A stretch of 64,000 nucleotides of DNA from Myripristis murdjan (Eukaryota > Chordata > Actinopteri > Holocentriformes > Holocentridae), in the NCBI RefSeq assembly GCF_902150065.1, contig NC_043982.1, positions 13,946,368 to 14,010,367 of the forward strand. The letters run 5' to 3'. Position numbers and translations under genes: made by a program. Shown here piece by piece: positions 48,789 through 58,773 of the stretch. The notes beneath the pieces are model-generated. The model was not told where the DNA came from and did no database searches. It saw nothing but the letters and a program-made list of their open reading frames with translations. Positions within the stretch are counted from its first letter, which is position 1. Each line of letters opens with the position of its first letter.

Positions 48789-49948
48789 TAGGGCCCTATA
48801 AAATCCGTTTTATTTTTTCCCAAATTCCATTTTTTCCGTTTTAATTTTTAGAAATTCCGTTTTTTCCATTTTAATTTTTGGTAATTCCGTTTTTTACCTT
48901 TTACTCTAATTTTACTACCAAAAAAGATTCAGTGAGTTTTTAATGTTAATGACTAAAATGTTAATGACTAAAATGCACACAAATGAAATAGAAATTACCT
49001 TAAATTAACTGAGGTAACAAATAAACAACACTTTATTGATTTATTTAACAACGATGTTGTTATAGCAATAAAAGGTGAAAATGATATGTTATTAATGATT
49101 GAATAAAAATGACAAGAGGATGCATCAGTAATTATTTCACCTGAGGGTTGATGTTGGGTCAATGCATGCACACATTTAACTTAAAAGATTGTTGACCGTG
49201 TGTTGACCATTGTACATACAGGCTATTCACATGTTTAGGACGCTGCAGTCTCTTGCATCAGTGGTCTCATCCACAGCGACAGAGTACTTTTTACCATGGA
49301 TCTTTTGTACTACAGAGGATATATGTTGCTCAAACACTCGGTATGTAGCGTTAGTGTATGTTTATGAGTGATAGAACATAATAAATTATCTTGAAGGAGT
49401 AGATGCTTACCAGTAAGCTTGACTCCAATAATTTAACAATATGTTAAATTATTATTTGTTTTAAAAATGTAAATTACTTATCAAACAGACCTAACTATTC
49501 AGCTACCAGTGAAAGAGCAGTAGTATGCATGTGATAACATAGATTGAAAAATAAGCCAAAGTGATAAGCTAAGCCAGTGTGCTGCTGTTAGCCACTGAAA
49601 ATAGAGCAGAGTGGCAACTCTTTGCTTTGTTACACAATCTATGTCAGTGCGCTGCTGTAGCCTGGAAAGTTTCTTTGCCTTTTGGACTCGCACGGTGCCG
49701 GTGCAGTTGTTGTAATTTTTTTGTTCTTGGTGGTGCAGGTACAGGTGAAACGACTGGAGGGGTTGCACCACCCAGATTTGCTTCCCTCCATGTAGCCTAA
49801 TTTTCCCCAGACATACGTTCATATTCCACACAAAAGCAGCACAAAAGCAGCATTTCATTCAAATTATGTCATATTCTGCGTTAAAAATAGATTCCATTTT
49901 ATTTAGCTAATTCCGCGATTCCGTGATCGTGGAAATTATAGGGCCCTA
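48789..49948 (-). mobile_element. hAT-type element with decayed transposase segment (1160 bp)
   Basis: Inverted ends are TAGGGCCCTATAAAATCCG on the left and, as the reverse complement of the right, TAGGGCCCTATAATTTCC. On the minus strand near 49340-49250 a fragment reads VFEQHISSVVQKIHGKKYS and then VAVDETTDARDCSVL, the first catalytic-Asp region of a hAT transposase. I see no clean 8-bp duplication: the left flank TGTACTAC and right flank TATTACTT share only an offset match. Confidence 0.75.
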
Positions 49949-50366
49949 TATTACTTGTTGACACTGTCAGAGAGACTTCTTTATGTTTACTGAGATGATA
50001 GTGGGTGTTGCTGTTGGTGTGCAGAGCAGTATATTGAGAGGTGTTCAGAATATTTTGACCCTCTGATGCATGTAAGTGGGGTTGACAAAATATCAGACAC
50101 CTCAATATGATGCTCCTCACACCAACACCCACTACCACCTCAATAATAACCATAAAGAAGAATTATCTGCTTTCTTACAGTCAACAACATTTTAAAAGTA
50201 ATTTGGTTTAGTCTAATGAAGTGGCCAGCATTGTACATGCCATATTCATGTGAACACAAGGAAGACAAATGCTTAATGTCTGAGTTTCAAAATTGCCCAC
50301 ATAACTAGACATATTTGTAATGTTATTTTCTAACTAATGCATATTATGTCTATTTTTTTTTTTTTA

Positions 50367-50572
50367 CAGATGGCAAAAGAGGGTGGACGTAGTATGGTGT
50401 GGGACTACTTCACCAAGGATGTCACTGGTGAAGCAGTCTGTAATATTTGTGCAGCTTCTGTAAGCCAGGGATCAAGCAAACAAAAAGCAAAAAACACAAC
50501 CAACCTATGGAAGCACCTTAAAGCTAAACATAACGACATGATGATAATGCCTTTTTTTGCACTAATAATATA
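50367..50572 (+). pseudogene. BED-type zinc finger exon of the outer hAT
   Basis: After a T-rich stretch and a TTTTACAG acceptor, a frame starts MAKEGGRSMVWDYFTKDV and shows CNIC, TTNLWKHLKAKH, the C-C-H-H pattern of a BED finger as in ZBED-type hAT transposases. The frame ends 230 bp before the right end of the element and no catalytic part follows, so only the DNA-binding exon is left. Confidence 0.8.
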
Positions 50573-50801
50573 GATAGATAATAAAAGTATTTGAAAATAG
50601 TAAAATGTTTTCCCTTCAATTTATATCTTTGTAACAAGTGTTTGGAACTTTATTTAAGTCATCAAAAGCAGGTATTTCGTCTTTTTTTTTAAATTGAAAA
50701 ATGTAAAAATTTAATCTGCTGATATATCGGAATCGGAATTTTTGATTCCCTAATATCATAATTGGCATCGGCCCCAAAAAATCCATATTGGTCAGGCCCT
50801 A

Positions 50802-50883
50802 CTCTGTACTCAGCACAGCAAGTCCACAATAAGTAGGCAACCATAACCGTGACTACAACAGCTGCTCCATGATTCTGCCTCAT
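50802..50883 (-). pseudogene. Signal-peptide-like frame cut by the outer hAT
   Basis: On the minus strand, from ATG at 50883, the frame reads MRQNHGAAVVVTVMVAYLLW and then TCCAEYR, where the hAT begins. A basic start, a hydrophobic core and a small-residue end fit a secretory signal peptide. If real, a small secreted-protein gene was split by the insertion. It is not recognised, and a chance frame is possible. Confidence 0.3.
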
Positions 50884-51741
50884 TTAAGGATTTATGGGCC
50901 AGCAGAAAGCTAATTTCCTTACAGGAATCAGAAGTATAACACATGCATTTGATGATTTACACACTGGAGTACTGTCCATTCTCTACTAGCTGGGTACAGA
51001 AAAAGAAACGAGTGGACTATATCTCCCTATGAAATTAAAGCAGGGATCTGTATGAGAGCGAGGACTCCCTGTGTTTCAGTATCTGCTCCATTCATAGCAC
51101 CATAACACCACTCAAGTGATTTTTTTGTCTGTTTTTTCTGATCAGTTAGTGGTGCACCAACTGTGCACCTGCAGCCTGAGCTCAGACTGAATTTTTATTT
51201 TCTCAAATCATTTAAATAATTATGACACTCAGCATTTTCTCACAAGGAGCTACTACTAATTTAAAAAGTAATCCCAACCTTTGTGTTGTCAGTTCCACTA
51301 TTTGTAGTAATTAGGCGTAAATTCAGTAATAATTAAATACAAAATTATGTTTTATTTTCAATATTTTATTTTTTTAAAGATAATTTTTTGGCATGTCTGC
51401 TTTATTTGATAGTAACAGTAGAGAGTCAGGAAAGACGAAGGAGAGATAGGGACGAATTGGAGAAAATGGCCCAGAGTCAGATCCAAACCCAGGCCCCTGC
51501 TATATGAGAGAATACATTTATCAAAAGTTCTGAGGATTATACTCAAATTGAAATAATTTTTATTCATTAACAACTTACTGATGTTTCTCTCCGCCTGTCA
51601 GCTATTGCTTATCTGCCAAGAAACTGCTACGTTCTCAGTTTCTTTCTCATTTTCTTTAACTTTGTTTTGCATCTCCTCTTTCGCCCTCAATCTCCATCAG
51701 TCTGATCTGATCTGTGATTATCCCCCTCTGTCCCTCTGAGT
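50884..51741. other. Spacer downstream of the tyrosinase-like gene
   Basis: AT-rich sequence, probably including the 3' untranslated region of the tyrosinase-like gene (minus strand). No coding exon or repeat is assigned. Confidence 0.5.
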
Positions 51742-53382
51742 CTAAAGCTTTATTTCCACATCTGCGGGGGGCTCCATGCTCTCACTTTTCTGCGGTGATG
51801 GTTTTGCTGTTTCATCTTGTGAGCGAGTTTCCCAAGAACGAACACAAGTTGCCGATAATTTGTCAGGGTGGCCATTCCTCTCGTTAATCCAGACTGCATA
51901 CAGAGGGTTGTCCCTCTCATGAAACTGCATCCCAAAGACAAATGGACACAAGTAAGCTGAGACACTAAGTTCAGTAAATTCACCATCTTGTATAGTCTGT
52001 ATAATTACAGATAATTTGAGCGAAAACATGACTACATACAATTTCCATACCACTGTAAATGATAAAAAAAATAAAATACTGAAAAGTCTAAAGGTGACTG
52101 CTCACCTCTGAGTGTTTCTCCTCTGTCTTGGTGTCTTGTGTCTGACCTGATGATCTTTTGCCTAAGTTGAAATAATGAGATGAGACATTTACGGCGCTCC
52201 ATAATAAATGCAGACATGTCAAACTTTGTACTATGATTCTGTGAATTTGTGATTCCTTACCTGCGTATTTCACAGCAGCTCCCACAGCAACACAGAGTAA
52301 AGCAATCCCAAACAGACCCAGAACAGGCCACTTCCAATGGATCCCATGGGATGTAGATTCCTCTATGGATACTGACAACAAGGGATGAATCTGTCATATG
52401 TGGCACTACAATATATATATATACACTACTCACAAAAAGTTAGGGATATTCGGCTTTTGGCTGAAATTTCAGGATGAACCTAAAATGTATTATAACCTTT
52501 ACAGGTGAACTTAATGTGACCTTCTGTAAACTTCTGAATGCACATGTCCAACTGTTCAGTGTTTCAGAACCTTTTGCACAAGTTGTTGTTCTCTAACAAG
52601 GAGCTTAATGGCAAAATTCACAACAGGTGTTTGATCCATGAATCGACCAATAAATTTCCTGGTTCAATTAGAATTGGCATTTAAACAGTCCTCCTCATCA
52701 TGCTGTTCACATCTTGACATCATGAGACCAAGACGACACATCAGTACAGAACTGCCCTACACTTTGTGAAAGGTACAGTGACAAGCCCATGCTACCTGAA
52801 TAACATCATTAATCCAGTCATTGTGCCCCTGCATGAAAAACACAGACCAAATTTCATCTTCATGGACGACAATGCTCCAGCTCATTGAGGTCGCATCATT
52901 AGGGAACGGCTGCTGGAGACTGGGGTACCTCAAATGGAGTGGCCTGTACTTTCTCAGACCTGCATCCCATAGAAAACCTATGGGATCAGCTGAGCCGCCG
53001 TGTAGAGGCTCGGAGCTCTGTACCCTAGAACCTCAATGTCCTGAGGGCCGCCCTTCAAGAAGAGTGGGATGCCATGCCTCAGCAGACAATAAGTCGACTT
53101 GTGAACAGCATGAGACGTCGTTGTCAAGCTGTAATTGATGCTCAAGGGCACATGACAAGTTATTGACACTGACATTTTTTGTTGTGGTATATCCACCACT
53201 GTTGTTGGCTTTTGTTTCAAGAAATTGTTTGAGATGAGGAAATCACCAGTGTATGCTTCTACTTAAATGCCCTACTTTCATGATATAATATCACTGTAGC
53301 GTGAACTTTTACATTTTCCATAAATTTCACCCAAAAGCCAAATATCCCTAACTTTTGTGAGTAGTGTGTGTGTGTGTGTATA

Positions 53383-53467
<85 letters not shown>

Positions 53468-56213
53468 GTGTGTGTATATATATATATACTATCCAACCAA
53501 ACAGAATTATAACCCCCAATATTATGTTTAGTAATCAGCCCTACTCCATCGTCTCTACCTGTAGCCGTCCTTGCTGTGCTCTCTTCCTTGTAGACATAGC
53601 CCAGGCTCCGGGTGTCTCTGCCCCAGTAGAAGCTGTTGCTTCGGAGGGGGAAGAACGGGGCCATGTAGGCCTGTGCCCTCTGGGCCGGGTGAACCTGGTC
53701 ACTGTCAGGGTAGGTAGCATCATTGTGGCTCTGTAACCACTTCTCAAGAAGCCTGATGCCCAGAGATAAAGAAACATATTGTAAAATAAATAAATAAATC
53801 CTTGCAGTGAATGCCAATAAAACGTACTCTGATTTTGAGTGCAGCACAGATACATACAACAGCATTTTTATTGTCAAAGATTGCTCAGTAGCTGGGAAAT
53901 CACATCAAGCGTCAGTAAAGGGTTTTAGATACTTTGATAATCTCTGACCTACTTGTCAATGAAACAGTGATGCAGCATGAATATAGGATCGTTGGCAGCA
54001 GTGGGGACCAGAGACATGGTGCCATTCAGGTATCTGTGGATCAGGTTGTGCATGGAGGCATTGAGGTGGCGGGAATCCAGGGGAATTTCAAATCCTGGAG
54101 AGAGAGAGGAATATGTTTTAACCAAGACTAGTGCAGCTACCTGTTCAAAATATGCCCGCTCATAATGAGCCGATTTCTTGGCCTCCAGTATTGCTGCTTG
54201 GGGCTTTGTGGAAAACGCTCATCCAGTCAACTTCACATGACACTGCATCTCTTCAGCAAGGGTCCTCAGCGACATACCCACAAGCCGTGAAGCAAATCAG
54301 ATGAACGTTTGCTGAGATAATCCAAGGACAGACATACAAAGATTCCTTCCAAGTTAGTTAGATTTTAGTTAGACAGAAGTAGATTTTCTTTGGCTCTCAT
54401 TTTTGTCAGGAACGAGATAAATCATGCACTGGCTTTAGGATAAAATTTCCTAAAAGTAGCCATCTCTGGTGCATTGATTTCAGTGAAGGAAATCCAAAGA
54501 ACAAGAATGGGAAACGGCAGTCTTGAAAAAGTGATTATCTAATTTGATCCATTTTACACCCCTCAATAAAGCGTGGATCAAGAATATTCAGCTCCATTTT
54601 TTTTGTTACCTTGATATGTAACCTAGTTGGCACAAGCTCATTTTAACTTTTATTTATTAGCATCACTTGCCTGACTCCAAAGGGGTGTTGCAAACACCTG
54701 CAATAAATGTCTGCTGCACTGCCCTCTAGGAGTTGAAACTTTCAGTCATGTTGGCCACAGTTACTTTGCCCGTGCTGCGAAAAATACCTGCTGCCATATC
54801 GCTGATTGGGTGTGGCCAGAAGTGCAACACGCCCCTGAGAGTTTCAAGCCTTAGAGGGCAGCGCAGCAGAAGGTTCTAAGATTTATTATTCAGTGCTGAG
54901 TTACTCCCTGAAGTCTGAATGTACACTTAATTGACGCAAATAGTAAATTCATGGCTTTGCTTTGTATACTTAATACTTGCACAAAGCATTTTTGCAATCC
55001 AGTATAGTGGGAGGATTTCAATTCACCTCCAGTCGACACAGTTTTGAAGCGACTTACATGTGGTAGCAAAGAAAATCTGACATTTTTTTTAGCATGAAAA
55101 GGTATTTGACCCACCCTCTAGCTTGTTCCGGAAGCTGTTCCTGGATGTCTTGTCAAATGGTGGTGTGTCAAAACTCTCTGTCGCCATAATATTCTCAACA
55201 TCCTCAGCAGTGGGCAGTGTTTTGAACATTGGGTCCATTCCGGGGTTGCGGATCAGACGCCTGGGTGCAGAGGGATCAGTCTGGATGCAGATTATACCAA
55301 GAGACTCCTGATATGGACATATAGTCTGTGAGGTGAAGGAGGAGGACAACAGGAGTTAGGAGAGAGTGCACAGGGCTTTGGAAATGAATGAGAATGAATG
55401 AAAGATTTTGTCACTGTGACATCTTACCTCCCACTTTGAGAAGGGTGAGGCATTGTCTATGTGTCCATTTTGGCCAGCTCCTCCAAAATACTGGTTAGTG
55501 CAGATGTTACAGTGGTTGGTCCTGGTCCAGTCCCAGTATGGGATGTAGAAGTCCTGGTCTCCAGTGAGCTCCCTGATCTCCCTCTCCATGAAAAGTAGAA
55601 AAACACGGTGCCAAAAAGCAAAAGCGGGGCCCCGGTGAGCAGCATTATTTTCAGACCCAGCGTAGCTCTTGGCAGAGTAGTAGTGCATCCACACGTACAG
55701 GTCATACACGCTTGTGTTTTGAAATGTGTAATTCTCCTCCACAGTGGTGTCCCTGCTGGTGAGGATCATGTAACGGTCGCTGGTGCTGAATTTTGCCTTG
55801 TACAGCCTTGAGAGGAAGTTCTCCCTCTCCTGGTCAGTCAGATCTGTTATTTCTTTCCTCACTATGTGGTGCCGCTGCATGCAGTGAGGTCCCTTCCAGC
55901 CTGGCAGACACTGACCACAGTCAAATCCATCATAGTTCCCCCAGCAGGTGCAGACTGAATCATAGAAGGCACGGGGCCAGTTGATCCTGTAGTCGACCGG
56001 TTTGGGGAGGTCTCTCGCAGGGTGTGGAGCACAGACTCCTCTCCCTGAGTCGAAGCCACAAGGAGAGCCTCTCCAGAGCGGGCAACACGTCCGGCTCTCC
56101 AGAGCCTCTGGAATGGTGCAGAGCCGTGGAAACTGAGCCTCCAGGACTCTGGGGCACAGAAGACACAGCAGGAAAACTGGCCAAGACCACATGAAGCCAC
56201 AGGACAGCAGCAT
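51742..56213 (-). CDS. Tyrosinase-family copper oxidase (tyrosinase-like)
   Basis: Seven coding exons: 55428-56213, 55115-55325, 53953-54094, 53559-53752, 52261-52371, 52106-52161 and 51742-51924. They total 1683 bp, giving 560 residues (human TYR 529). Tyrosinase oxidises tyrosine to dopaquinone in the melanosome. The start used is the Met at 56213, just before a signal peptide that ends before QFPRLC; an in-frame Met 36 bases upstream is possible. The Cys-rich EGF-like part ([19 protein letters not shown]) is followed by copper site A with H177, H193 and H202 ([17 protein letters not shown]) and PYWDW. Copper site B has H348, H352 and H374/375 (MHNLIH, MLHHCF). One membrane segment lies at about 460-481. 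The first four exons match vertebrate TYR structure. The cytoplasmic tail is encoded by two extra small exons and lacks a clear acidic-dileucine signal. It is of TYR type rather than TYRP1, by PYWDW and exon layout; the exact paralogue is uncertain. Confidence 0.93.
52424..53366 (+). mobile_element. Internally deleted Tc1-type element, copy 2, in tyrosinase intron 4
   Basis: It has the same ends as copy 1 (CACTACTCACAAAAAGTTAG) and a TA at the left; the right TA is lost in the adjoining TG/TA repeat. It is longer than copy 1, keeping the segment with [12 protein letters not shown] (second catalytic Asp region) and the following C-terminal part. The frame is shifted and the N-terminal half is absent, so it is inactive. 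Confidence 0.88.
53378..53492. repeat. (TA)n microsatellite
   Basis: A long TA tract with a few TG steps, directly at the right end of Tc1 copy 2. Such tracts are unstable and hard to assemble, so its length may be inaccurate. Confidence 0.95.
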
Positions 56214-56249
56214 GGTGGCAGAGAGGGAGACCCAGTCCCAGGGGAGCAC

Positions 56250-56703
56250 TGGGAGGACAACGCAGACTCATCAGCCTCCCATCTTAGCAGCTCCCTTTTA
56301 AAGAGTGAATGATGTAAGAGCCTCTGGTTTGATCTTTATGCTCCAATATTTGAACAAGTGGAATGGAATCACTTCTGAGAATTCCTCTGAGGGCTGTGTG
56401 TACATTAAGAAGTGCATTGGCTCTTACATAATGTGTTGTGTTTGGTGAGAGGTCGGCACATGCTACCTTCATCAGGAGCTGCCTCCTGGATTTCGTAAGA
56501 GGACCAGGCAATTAATCTCATCTCACTTTATTCTGTGCCTCTGTTATATATTCACCAGAGTTCGTCAAAAGGGTAATTATAATGGCATGGACCACCAGTT
56601 TCTGTGTTGTATCAGCTGTGTCAACACAGTCATAACCCCCCAGAGTTCAACTGGTTTGGTCAATGTCCTGTATAGCTGTGTGTGTGTGTGTGTGTGTGTG
56701 TGC

Positions 56704-56744
<41 letters not shown>

Positions 56745-57227
56745 ATATTATTTATATTTATATTTTTTAAATTATAGAGGGCCGTGAAATAATAACGTTT
56801 ATAATACTGACATTAGTAAGTACAGTCATATCTCTCTGGTATAGCCTCTGCCTGTGCACCTTCACATTGGAGCATGATTTTGATTCCTTTTTTTTTTTTA
56901 AAGAATACAGCTGATGGAATGAAATGGAATGGATCTTTATTGTCATTATGCAAAAATGTACAATGAAACTCTGTTGGCTTCTCTCAATATAAAAACAAAT
57001 AAAAGACAAATAATAATGTAAAAGTGCCCAAAACTGTAGAAGTGTCAGCGCAGAAGAAAGTGACTGTGCAGCTTAAATAGTAAACAAAAAGTAAATAGTT
57101 AATAAATAGTAAATAAATAATAGCAGCCTTGAGTGCCTGTCTGACTGGGATTAATTTAGCTCACATTTAAATAGCTAATATTAATAGGCTGTGAATTAGC
57201 TTCCAATAAGCAGCATCATTTTTAATA
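56250..57227. other. Upstream region of the tyrosinase-like gene
   Basis: The promoter should lie just above 56249. A (TG)n(AG)n tract is at 56681-56741. At 56920-57130 there is a repeat tail beginning GGAATGGATCTTTATTGTCA, of the LINE/SINE-tail type common in fish, with A-rich sequence after it. No exon is seen. Confidence 0.5.
56681..56741. repeat. (TG)n(AG)n compound microsatellite
   Basis: About eleven TG units followed, after a CG step, by about nineteen GA units upstream of the tyrosinase-like gene. Confidence 0.95.
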
Positions 57228-58694
57228 CACTCCTGATCAAAATTTTAAGACCAGTTGAGGAATTGCAAGAATTTACATTTTGCACTGTTGGATCTTAAGA
57301 ATTTTCTAAGTAGAGCTTCAAAATACAAAAAGAAGAAATGAGAGTGAGAAAAAAAAATTGAGTAAGCAATTTATTGCAAACAACCATTAAACTGAAATAG
57401 GCTGTTCATTAGCTGATCAAAAGTTTAAGACCACAGCCTTTAAAAGCCCAAATCTTCACAAAAATGTGGATTCAGTGGCATTTTCTGTCAGGTATCCACA
57501 CTGTCATGACCTCCTGATGGCAAAGGAAAAAAAGTTTTCTCTCCTTGAATGCGGTCGAATTGTTGAGCTGCATAAGCAAGGCCTCTCGCAGCGTGCCACT
57601 GCTGCTGAGGTTGGACGCAGTAACAGACAGTCATTTTAAACTTCTTAAAACATCCTGAGGATTATGGAACAAAAAAGTTAAGTGGTAGACCCAAAAGAAT
57701 TTGACTGTCCCTGAGCCGGAGGATCCAACTGGCTGTCCGTCAAGACACGAGACGATCCTCGGCTCAAATTAAGCTTGTAACTGGTGCCAACTGCAGTCCC
57801 ATAACCATCAGACGGCATCTGTGAGAGAAGAGTTTTAAGAACAAAAAACGTCTTCAAAGGCCTTGTCTCCTTCAACGGCACAAAATTGCCTGTTTGGAGT
57901 TTGCACGAGAGCACCAAACATGGGACATTGAAAGATAGAAGAAAGTTTTATTCTCTGATGAGAAAAAATTTAACCTTGATGGTCCTGATGGCTTCCAACG
58001 TTACTGGCATGACAAGGAGATCCCACCTGAGATGTTTTCTACACGGCACGGTGGAGGGGGCGCCATCATGATCTAGGGGGCTTTTTCCTTCAATGGAACA
58101 ATGGAGCTTCAGGTTGTGCAGAGGCGTCAAACGGCAGCTGGCTATGTGGAGATGTTGCAGGGGGCATCCCTCATGACTGAAGGCCATCGTCTGTGTGGTA
58201 ATGACTGGGTTTTTCAACAGGACAACGCTGCAGTTCACAATGCCCACCTGACAAAGGACTTCTTCCAGAGGAATAACATCACTCTTTTGAACCATCCTGC
58301 GTGTTCCCCTGATCTAAATTCAATTGAGAACATTTGGGGTTGGATGGCGAGGGAAGTTTACAGAAATGGACACCAGTTCCAGACAGTGGATGCCCTCTGT
58401 GAAGCCATCTTCACCACTTGGAGCAACATTCCAGAAAATGACACTGAATCCACATTTTTGCGAAGATTTGGGCTTTTAAAGGCAGTGGTCTTAAACTTTT
58501 GATCAGCTGATGAACAGCCTATTTCAGTTTAATGGATGTTTGCAATAAATTGCTTACTCAAATTTTTTTTTGTCTCACTCCCATTTCTTCTTTTTGCATT
58601 TTGAAGCTCTACTTAGAACCTTCTTAAGATCCAACAGTGCAAAATGTAAATTCTTGCAATTTCTCAAATGGTCTTAAAATTTTGATCAGGAGTG
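57228..58694 (+). mobile_element. Tc1-type transposon with long inverted repeats (1467 bp)
   Basis: The ends CACTCCTGATCAAAATTTTA form inverted repeats of about 210 bp on each side, with an inner copy of the end motif (TGATCAAAAGTTTAAGACCA). This is the IR/DR layout of fish Tc1 elements. TA flanks both sides (57226-57227 and 58695-58696). The transposase starts at 57517 with MAKEKKFSLLECGRIVELHK. Its C-terminal part is open at 58101-58502, with WVFQQDNAAVHNAH (catalytic Asp) and SPDLNSIENIWGWMAREVY (catalytic Glu region). The gene is broken by several frame changes or stops. Confidence 0.93.
58101..58502 (+). pseudogene. Tc1 transposase, C-terminal part
   Basis: An open stretch of 133 residues with the second Asp and the Glu of the DDE triad visible. 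The upstream helix-turn-helix part and first Asp lie in other frames between 57517 and 58100. Confidence 0.85.
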
Positions 58695-58773
58695 TACTGT
58701 ACACCGGACATTGCTAGTAATGTAGGTAAGGAAAAGGATGACCATGTTATAGTAAATAGGACAAAGACTGTAC

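Larger units (their letters stand above)
36581..50801. mobile_element. Outer hAT-type element hosting nested insertions
   Basis: The left end is TAGGGCCTGACCGATTTAAT. The reverse complement of the right end is TAGGGCCTGACCAATATGGA. The flanks are CTCTGCAC (36573-36580) and CTCTGTAC (50802-50809), an 8-bp target duplication with one mismatch, the hAT size. The terminal regions match the fish hAT group with GGCCGAT-rich ends. Its own sequence is limited to short stretches between the nested elements, including a BED finger at 50367-50572. Total span is 14.2 kb, of which most is later insertions. Confidence 0.85.

Noticed and set aside
48781-49956. An 8-bp target duplication for the TAGGGCCCTATAA element
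   Set aside because: The flanks TGTACTAC and TATTACTT match only when shifted by two bases, so I do not claim a duplication.
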